DNA of 9,737 nt from 1162T-S-0a-05 sp050299435 (lineage in GTDB: Bacteria; Pseudomonadota; Gammaproteobacteria; Pseudomonadales; Cellvibrionaceae): the NCBI GenBank assembly GCA_050299435.1, contig JBNKVX010000105.1:1-9737 (forward strand), written 5' to 3'. Shown here one piece after another: positions 6,558 through 9,737 of the stretch. The notes below the pieces were generated by a model that saw only the letters and a list, made by a program, of their open reading frames with translations, searched no databases and was not told where the DNA came from. Each line of letters begins with the position of its first letter. Positions within the stretch are counted from its first letter, which is position 1. The position numbers and the translations under genes were made by a program.

Positions 6558-7449
6558 ACCCATACCTGCAGAATCTCTCGGTTATCTCCGTGATAGAATC
6601 AATAGCTTTTTTTCTACTACTGCAGCCTGTCGATACAATTCCAAAGATCAGCTATCTTTTGACCTTTATGAAACTAGAGGTTTGCTTGAAAATTTTGATG
6701 CGCCAAAACAAAACGTTACTGAATTTATAAATTTTTTATCCGATAGACTCTCCACAGGTGATATTTACCTTTTTGGCGGAATTCTTCGTGATATTGCCCT
6801 TTTTGGTAAGCGAGGCTTTAATTCCGATATAGATTTAGTAGTAGACGGTGAGTGGTCAGTCTGTATTCCCTATTTAGAGCAGGCAGGAGCCCAAAGAAAC
6901 AAATTTGGCGGTTATAGATTGGCAATATCAGGACAACTCATCGATATTTGGAGTGCTAAAGAAACATGGGCCATTAAAGAAGGTTTTGTTCGTTATAATG
7001 GCATCGCATCTTTGATAGAAACAACGGTTCTTAATTGGGATGCAATTCTCATGAATTGGAGAACTAAAAGTTTTATATGTAACGATACTTATATCAATGA
7101 ATTAAAAGATAGAGCTTTAGATATTGTTCTAGAACAAAATCCAAATCCAAAAGGGATGGCGGTTAGGGTGTTTCGACACTTATGTTTGAAGTATGCAAAT
7201 AAAATTTCCATCAAAGCGGCTGAGTATTTGGCAAACTGCACAATCAGATTTTCATACGGGGAGCTGATTGAAAGTGAGAAAAAAAGCTATGGAAACTCTG
7301 TAATTGAATACACTACTTTTAGATTTTTCGAGAGTCTTAATTTCTATCAGGATTTAGAAACTCGTGAAAAATATAGTGCTGCGGGTAAATATGTGAAAAA
7401 TGGAGGGTTAACGTTATCCTCCCGCCAATTGGAATGTAATTTTGGGTAG
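6523..7449 (+). CDS. Pol-beta superfamily nucleotidyltransferase with poly(A)/CCA-type head, partner of the dGTPase
   Basis: A 308-residue protein of no family I can name. Residues 82-106 carry the head motif of class II poly(A) polymerase/CCA-adding enzymes: GG (85-86), RD (89-90), then S-D-I-D-L-V-V with the two catalytic aspartates D102 and D104. A third acidic position is likely at D141 (in LIDIW), so the metal triad appears complete. Residues 160-240 include NWDAILMN and a helical part with RVFRHLCLKYANK, similar in style to the helical region after such heads. It lacks the length and the C-terminal tRNA-binding body of housekeeping CCA enzymes. The N-terminal 75 residues have no recognised motif. 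Its start lies inside the dGTPase gene (35-base overlap; an alternative ATG at 6544 still overlaps by 14), and no ribosome binding site is visible, so it is probably translated by coupling. It may modify an RNA, a protein or a nucleotide; the substrate is unknown. Confidence 0.8.
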   Translation: MNISPLNMLFHKPIPAESLGYLRDRINSFFSTTAACRYNSKDQLSFDLYETRGLLENFDAPKQNVTEFINFLSDRLSTGDIYLFGGILRDIALFGKRGFNSDIDLVVDGEWSVCIPYLEQAGAQRNKFGGYRLAISGQLIDIWSAKETWAIKEGFVRYNGIASLIETTVLNWDAILMNWRTKSFICNDTYINELKDRALDIVLEQNPNPKGMAVRVFRHLCLKYANKISIKAAEYLANCTIRFSYGELIESEKKSYGNSVIEYTTFRFFESLNFYQDLETREKYSAAGKYVKNGGLTLSSRQLECNFG

Positions 7450-7459
7450 ACTGCTCGTT

Positions 7460-7582
7460 ATGGTCTTGGCTTTGAAAAGTGCATCATCAAATCTAGATTT
7501 TGTTTTTTATGTCACCCATTGTGTTTCTTTTTTAGATTCTAATGCCGCAAATCTGAGTGGGAGGGCTGGTCAACTTTACTGA
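7460..7582 (+). CDS. Possible 40-residue small ORF downstream of the NTase (doubtful)
   Basis: An ATG at 7460, 10 bases after the NTase stop, opens a 40-codon frame ending in TGA at 7580-7582. The product starts MVLALKSASSNLDF and has no recognisable domain. No good ribosome binding site precedes it. The stretch also contains a perfect palindrome, AAATCTAGATTT (7489-7500), and two T-runs (7502-7507 and 7526-7533), so it may simply be the 3' untranslated region. Low confidence that it is expressed. Confidence 0.15.
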   Translation: MVLALKSASSNLDFVFYVTHCVSFLDSNAANLSGRAGQLY

Positions 7583-7608
7583 CTATTGTGATTTGCCTTG
7601 TTAAAGTT
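7572..7608. repeat. Inverted repeat between the convergent genes
   Basis: AACTTTA (7572-7578) is matched by TAAAGTT (7602-7608), with 23 bases between the arms. The right arm overlaps the stop codon of the minus-strand gene. It could form a weak hairpin at the ends of converging transcripts. No T-run follows on either strand, so it is not a clear terminator. Confidence 0.25.
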
Positions 7609-8425
7609 ACTCTTCATCTGGGTCAAATGTATATTCAGGGTAGTATTTGAGTACCTTATACATTTTAGGCTCACCTCGCACGGTTTCTACTTCTACATCC
7701 ACTACATATGCGAGCTCATGCCATTGTTTCTTAAATTTTTCAGACGGGTGAAACATGGCATCTTTTACAGCATTATTCTCAAAGATGACTTTCATGCTCC
7801 TACGTGAAATGTCATCAATAATCGCTCTATTCCCAGTTTCTGAATGGGGATCGAATTTTGCCTGATACCAATACATTACTTTGCGTCTATGGATATGATC
7901 TTCTGGAGAATCTAGTTGATCTATATGTCGAGATATTTCGTTTTGAATAGCATTGGCTTCTGTTGAGTTTATGGTGAAGTTGTTAATTACTTGGCCACCA
8001 TCAGAAACAATTATATTCATTTGTGAGCCGTGATCTTTAGCTATAGGCTCAACAAATTTATTCCATTCTTGAAAGTCTTGCTTAGTTAATTCTCGATTTG
8101 GATTATCTGCCTTTCCCAAAAGCCAACCGCAAACGCTTTGAACTACTTTCGACCATTCAGTGAGGGTTCCGCCCTCCCATAGGAGAGGAATGATTGGTGC
8201 TGCTTGGGATACTAATTCGATAATAATTGATCCCTTACGAACCTCCCGAATCAGAAGTTCAGTACCTATCTCTGTTTCTTTATCTGTCTCACCTTCGACA
8301 AATTTGTGAAATAAGTGATTAAAGGAAAGAAGTGAAAGTGATAGATCCTTCAGAGATACGGGTTTCTCGTTGTCTATCTTTATTTCGAGCTTTTTATCGA
8401 AATCAAGTTCTAGAATGTTGCTCAT
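7607..8425 (-). CDS. Hypothetical protein, 272 residues, unknown family
   Basis: I do not recognise this family. The protein appears to be cytoplasmic: no signal peptide and no clear membrane helix (the hydrophobic stretch at 68-83, IIELVSQAAPIIPLLW, is short and holds a glutamate). Residues 1-35 look like a beta-strand segment followed by a helix rich in Leu/Ser. At 57-72 is a strand pair with RKGSIIIEL. Residues 87-132 are probably helical (Trp-rich, WSKVVQSVCGWL). A central helix at 155-170 precedes a beta-rich C-terminal part (183-266), ending in a Tyr/Pro segment and an acidic tail (DPDEE). The start is well fixed by AAGGAGAG just upstream of the ATG. It is AT-rich like the dGTPase pair, lies convergent to it, and is preceded on the same strand by a 92-residue gene after 85 bases, so the two may be cotranscribed. 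Its role is unknown. Confidence 0.75.
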   Translation of the reverse strand: MSNILELDFDKKLEIKIDNEKPVSLKDLSLSLLSFNHLFHKFVEGETDKETEIGTELLIREVRKGSIIIELVSQAAPIIPLLWEGGTLTEWSKVVQSVCGWLLGKADNPNRELTKQDFQEWNKFVEPIAKDHGSQMNIIVSDGGQVINNFTINSTEANAIQNEISRHIDQLDSPEDHIHRRKVMYWYQAKFDPHSETGNRAIIDDISRRSMKVIFENNAVKDAMFHPSEKFKKQWHELAYVVDVEVETVRGEPKMYKVLKYYPEYTFDPDEE

Positions 8426-8427
8426 AT

Positions 8428-8435
8428 CTCTCCTT
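8428..8435 (-). promoter_or_regulatory. Ribosome binding site of the 272-residue gene
   Basis: The minus strand reads AAGGAGAG from 8435 to 8428, just upstream of the ATG at 8425. It is close to the ideal Shine-Dalgarno sequence, though slightly close to the start. It shows that this otherwise unrecognised frame is a real gene. Confidence 0.6.
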
Positions 8436-8510
8436 GAGTCTTAATGCTCGTAACCCTGGGCTATTTTTTGGTGCGAGGTGATGAAAAATGGTTCCTTGTG
8501 ATTATGATAG

Positions 8511-8789
8511 TTATACACTGCCACAATGTAACCAATACCAGTCATATATTGAAGGGTTGCCGTTCAAAATGCCACCGGCACGTGTACCTTGGCATGTAAT
8601 ATTGTCCCCCCAACAGTCATTATGCATTACTACTTGGCCTGAGCGAGGATAACCTACAATTGCTGGTTGTCCCCTGCGATGTTCAGCGTAAACACTATAA
8701 GTTGTTCCCCGGGTGGAAATAACTATTGCGGGTTCATTTTGTTGTAAGCATGCATATACTTGCTGAAAAGTTGGTAGACCTCTTGTCAC
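8511..8789 (-). CDS. Conserved-looking small protein, 92 residues, unknown function (GTG start)
   Basis: A small soluble protein of a family I cannot name. The N-terminal part (4-17) is a likely helix (LPTFQQVYACLQQN). Two short beta-hairpins follow, with VISTRGTTYSVYAEHR and PAIVGYPRSGQVVMH. A compact C-terminal motif comes next: DCWGDNITCQGTRAGGI with two cysteines (C59, C66), then NPSIYDWYWLHC. The density of Cys, Trp, Gly and Tyr suggests a small folded domain, perhaps a nucleic-acid or metal binder; this is speculation. No in-frame ATG is available; the GTG at 8789 is supported by AGAGGAA eight bases upstream, and an in-frame stop lies just before that. It is on the same strand as the 272-residue gene, 85 bases upstream of it. 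Confidence 0.65.
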   Translation of the reverse strand: MTRGLPTFQQVYACLQQNEPAIVISTRGTTYSVYAEHRRGQPAIVGYPRSGQVVMHNDCWGDNITCQGTRAGGILNGNPSIYDWYWLHCGSV

Positions 8790-8797
8790 AGAGTATA

Positions 8798-8804
8798 TTC
8801 CTCT
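8798..8804 (-). promoter_or_regulatory. Ribosome binding site supporting the GTG start of the 92-residue gene
   Basis: The minus strand reads AGAGGAA from 8804 to 8798, eight bases before the GTG at 8789. This spacing and an in-frame stop at 8813-8811 make the GTG the only good start. Confidence 0.55.
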
Positions 8805-9002
8805 ATTAATTTATTTTGATGTGTAAAAACTTAGTCAATAGATTAGTGAAAAAATAACAAATTGCTTTCTCTGAATTAACTTTTCTCATTCTTTACATTT
8901 CAAGCGCTAAAGCCTAAATGATTTATCTGCAATCACAAAGCACTGAAAAGCTTTACAGTATTTTTTGGCGCGGATTATCTTGTTTTGGGTCGCGTTCTCT
9001 GT

Positions 9003-9042
9003 CCGTTTACGGTGGTAAATCGGCTTTCAGGCGAGGTTTACC
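9003..9042. repeat. Two overlapping, mutually exclusive hairpins
   Basis: Hairpin A pairs CCGTTTAC (9003-9010) with GTAAA (9015-9019) and CGG (9021-9023), around a GGTG loop and one bulged T. Hairpin B pairs GGTAAATCG (9014-9022) with CGA (9032-9034) and TTTACC (9037-9042), with a two-G bulge. Both use the same GGTAAATCG segment, so only one can form at a time. The element lies 37-76 bases downstream of the 86-residue gene's stop, on the transcript from the minus strand. It could be a 3'-end stabiliser, a repeat-type palindrome or a small regulatory RNA element; no T-run makes it a terminator. Confidence 0.4.
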
Positions 9043-9078
9043 GGGAGGTGAGGGGTGTTTGCTGGTTAAGTGTTTTCT

Positions 9079-9339
9079 TCAATGGCTTATAGTTGGATCG
9101 GCACCGGTTGCTTTATGCAATCTGCTCAATTCGATTTTAAGTGCTTCTGCCTGGCACTTGAGTGCGTGTAAGTGGCGTTTGGCGCCCATAATGGTGTGGG
9201 TATCCGGTTCGCTGTCTTTGTATTCGGAAAACAGCGATGACATGGCGTCGCACAGAAATGAGCAGTAATCATTAAATGCCTCAAAGTCATCGTAAAATGC
9301 CGTCAGGTCGACTGTGGTTAACCTTTCTTCTTTTGTCAT
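9079..9339 (-). CDS. Small helical protein, 86 residues, divergent from XRE repressor
   Basis: A short acidic, mostly alpha-helical, soluble protein with no catalytic motif. The first helix includes FYDDFEAFNDYCSFLCDAMSSLFSEY (15-40), and a second, more basic helix covers about 49-75 (GAKRHLHALKCQAEALKIELSRLHKA). This two-helix layout resembles small partner or accessory proteins found beside XRE regulators, but I recognise no named family. The frame stays open further upstream to an ATG at 9378, but the start at 9339 has an excellent ribosome binding site (GGAGGTG, 9349-9343), and the longer form would begin inside the operator. It is transcribed divergently from the XRE gene, with 84 bases between the two starts, so both are probably controlled by the same repressor. 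A toxin-antitoxin-like arrangement is possible, but nothing in the sequence proves toxicity. Confidence 0.7.
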   Translation of the reverse strand: MTKEERLTTVDLTAFYDDFEAFNDYCSFLCDAMSSLFSEYKDSEPDTHTIMGAKRHLHALKCQAEALKIELSRLHKATGADPTISH

Positions 9340-9342
9340 AAA

Positions 9343-9349
9343 CACCTCC
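9343..9349 (-). promoter_or_regulatory. Ribosome binding site that decides the start of the 86-residue gene
   Basis: The minus strand reads GGAGGTG from 9349 to 9343, three bases before the ATG at 9339 (five bases from the GGAGG core). It selects this start over the in-frame ATG 39 bases upstream. Confidence 0.7.
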
Positions 9350-9355
9350 GTCGAA

Positions 9356-9419
9356 ATCCCAAAATGGGATATTTGCAACGATATACTAGATTGGGATATT
9401 TCTCAATAGGCAGAAATAT
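9356..9419. promoter_or_regulatory. Operator/promoter region shared by the XRE gene and its divergent neighbour
   Basis: TGGGATATTT occurs twice in direct orientation, at 9365-9374 and 9392-9401, 27 bases apart. The first copy also forms an inverted repeat with ATCCCA at 9356-9361 (TGGGAT at 9365-9370, three-base spacer). The second is extended by a further pair, ATATTTCT (9396-9403) and AGAAATAT (9412-9419). Between the two copies lies TATACT (9382-9387), 5 of 6 to the -10 consensus for the plus strand. A repressor bound to these sites would block transcription of the XRE gene, and probably of the divergent gene, which is the usual autoregulatory plan of small XRE repressors. Confidence 0.5.
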
Positions 9420-9423
9420 TCAA

Positions 9424-9672
9424 ATGAGCAATAAACTTTGGGATGACAACAGAGAAAAGCTAAGGGAGCTTTTAAAGGAGCTGCGGCGGGATGAGGCGGA
9501 TATCACACAAGCGCAATTAAGCCAGTTACTGGGTAAGCCTCAAAGCTACGTATCCAAATATGAAACGGGGGAACGTAAGCTGGATTACGTTGAGGTCACC
9601 GATATTTGCAAGGCACTGGGTATTTCAATGGAGCGCTTCAATAAACTCTATGAGAAAAAGGTGGGTGGGTGA
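9424..9672 (+). CDS. XRE-family helix-turn-helix transcriptional regulator, 82 residues
   Basis: A small cytoplasmic DNA-binding protein of the Cro/C1 type. After an N-terminal charged helix (5-22) comes the helix-turn-helix domain: ITQAQLSQLLGKPQSYVSKYETGERKLDYVEVTDICKALGIS at about 27-68. It has the typical QxxLSxxLG first helix, the QSYVSKYETGER recognition helix and the closing L-x-x-I-x-x-A-L-G-type helix. Nothing follows except a short Lys-rich tail, so it lacks a sensor or peptidase domain. The frame is open upstream to an ATG at 9364, but that lies within the operator and before the likely -10 box, so ATG 9424 is chosen; the ribosome binding site there is weak (AGG at 9408-9410). It probably represses itself and the divergent 86-residue gene, and perhaps the genes starting near 9724. 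A role as an antitoxin-type or restriction-control-type regulator is possible. Confidence 0.88.
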   Translation: MSNKLWDDNREKLRELLKELRRDEADITQAQLSQLLGKPQSYVSKYETGERKLDYVEVTDICKALGISMERFNKLYEKKVGG

Positions 9673-9723
9673 AAAATCGATATCGAAGTCATTTCGAGTG
9701 AGCCAATAATAAAGAGATACGTC

Positions 9724-9737
9724 ATGAAAATATGGAA
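9724..9737 (+). CDS. Possible start of the next gene, cut by window edge
   Basis: An ATG at 9724 follows AAAGAGA (9710-9716) at a suitable distance, about 50 bases after the XRE stop. Only four codons (M-K-I-W) are visible, so neither the gene nor its product can be confirmed. An inverted repeat, TCGAA (9683-9687) with TTCGA (9693-9697), lies in the gap before it. Confidence 0.3.

Larger units (their letters stand above)
8790..9078. other. Intergenic region between the 92-residue gene and the 86-residue gene
   Basis: No gene is supported here. The part up to about 8920 is AT-rich and holds a minus-strand TTGACT (8838-8833) with a poor -10 partner. Around 8965-9060 the composition becomes GC-richer, matching the genes to the right, so the right edge of the AT-rich block is probably near 8920-8965. 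A plus-strand open frame (8918-9268) overlaps the 86-residue gene antisense, has no ribosome binding site and shows no protein-like pattern, so it is not called. The hairpins at 9003-9042 are listed separately. Confidence 0.5.

Noticed and set aside
7402..7422. GGAGG and CCTCC inverted repeat near the end of the NTase gene, considered as a terminator
   Set aside because: It lies inside the coding sequence before the stop and is not followed by a T-run.
7489..7507. AAATCTAGATTT palindrome followed by a T-run, considered as a terminator for the dGTPase/NTase pair
   Set aside because: The palindrome has no room for a loop and is mostly A/T, so the hairpin would be very weak. A terminator here is possible but cannot be supported.
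7598..7807. Plus-strand 69-codon frame
   Set aside because: It is antisense to the 272-residue gene, which has a strong ribosome binding site and a full-length frame.
9064..9072. GTTAAGT, a match to the GTTRRRY core of integron attC sites
   Set aside because: No matching partner core was found at attC distance, and a 7-base degenerate match is common by chance. The nearby hairpins do not have attC geometry.
8918..9268. Plus-strand 116-codon open frame
   Set aside because: It is antisense to the well-supported 86-residue gene over most of its length, has no ribosome binding site, and its product has no protein-like domain pattern.
1..9737. CRISPR arrays, tRNA or rRNA genes, insertion sequences, integrases
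   Set aside because: No regularly spaced repeats, tRNA-like cloverleaf ends, transposase-like proteins or terminal repeats were seen on either strand.

Overview
The window looks like chromosomal DNA of a Gram-negative gammaproteobacterium. The protein sequences would fit a Cellvibrionaceae-like host, but that is an inference; no rRNA or tRNA gene is present to settle it. Support comes from a three-part ABC efflux operon with a periplasmic adaptor (which implies an outer membrane), clear Shine-Dalgarno sites, and moderate-GC backbone genes.

Layout. (1) 1-265, minus strand: the first 88 codons of a Pol-beta-fold nucleotidyltransferase, probably the N-terminal half of an NTase-HEPN protein, cut by the window edge. 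(2) 266-503: a divergent intergenic region with candidate promoters and two inverted repeats, one of them touching the ribosome binding site of the next gene. (3) 504-4840, plus strand: a tightly packed MacB-type efflux operon made of an ATPase, a large duplicated FtsX-type permease (4-base overlap) and a HlyD/AcrA-type adaptor (short gap). (4) About 4841-8900: a visibly AT-richer block that looks acquired. It opens with a 340-base leader carrying a perfect 23-bp inverted repeat. An overlapping pair follows: a complete Dgt-family dGTPase and a 308-residue protein with the catalytic head of a poly(A)/CCA-type nucleotidyltransferase. On the minus strand come a 272-residue protein of unknown family and a 92-residue Cys/Trp-containing small protein. 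(5) 9003-9042: two mutually exclusive hairpins. (6) 9079-9672: a divergent pair, an 86-residue helical protein and an 82-residue XRE-type repressor, sharing an operator region with repeated TGGGATATTT elements. A possible next gene starts at 9724.

How it may work together. The efflux operon is a self-contained housekeeping or resistance unit that would need an outer-membrane TolC-like channel encoded elsewhere. The dGTPase/NTase pair is the most interesting part. Dgt-family dGTPases are known to act as phage-defence effectors by depleting dGTP. Here one is translationally coupled to an uncharacterised Pol-beta NTase inside an AT-rich block, with another NTase (probably NTase-HEPN) at the left edge of the window. 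A two-gene nucleotide-based defence module is a reasonable hypothesis but is not proven by the sequence. No transposase, integrase, CRISPR array, tRNA or rRNA gene was seen.
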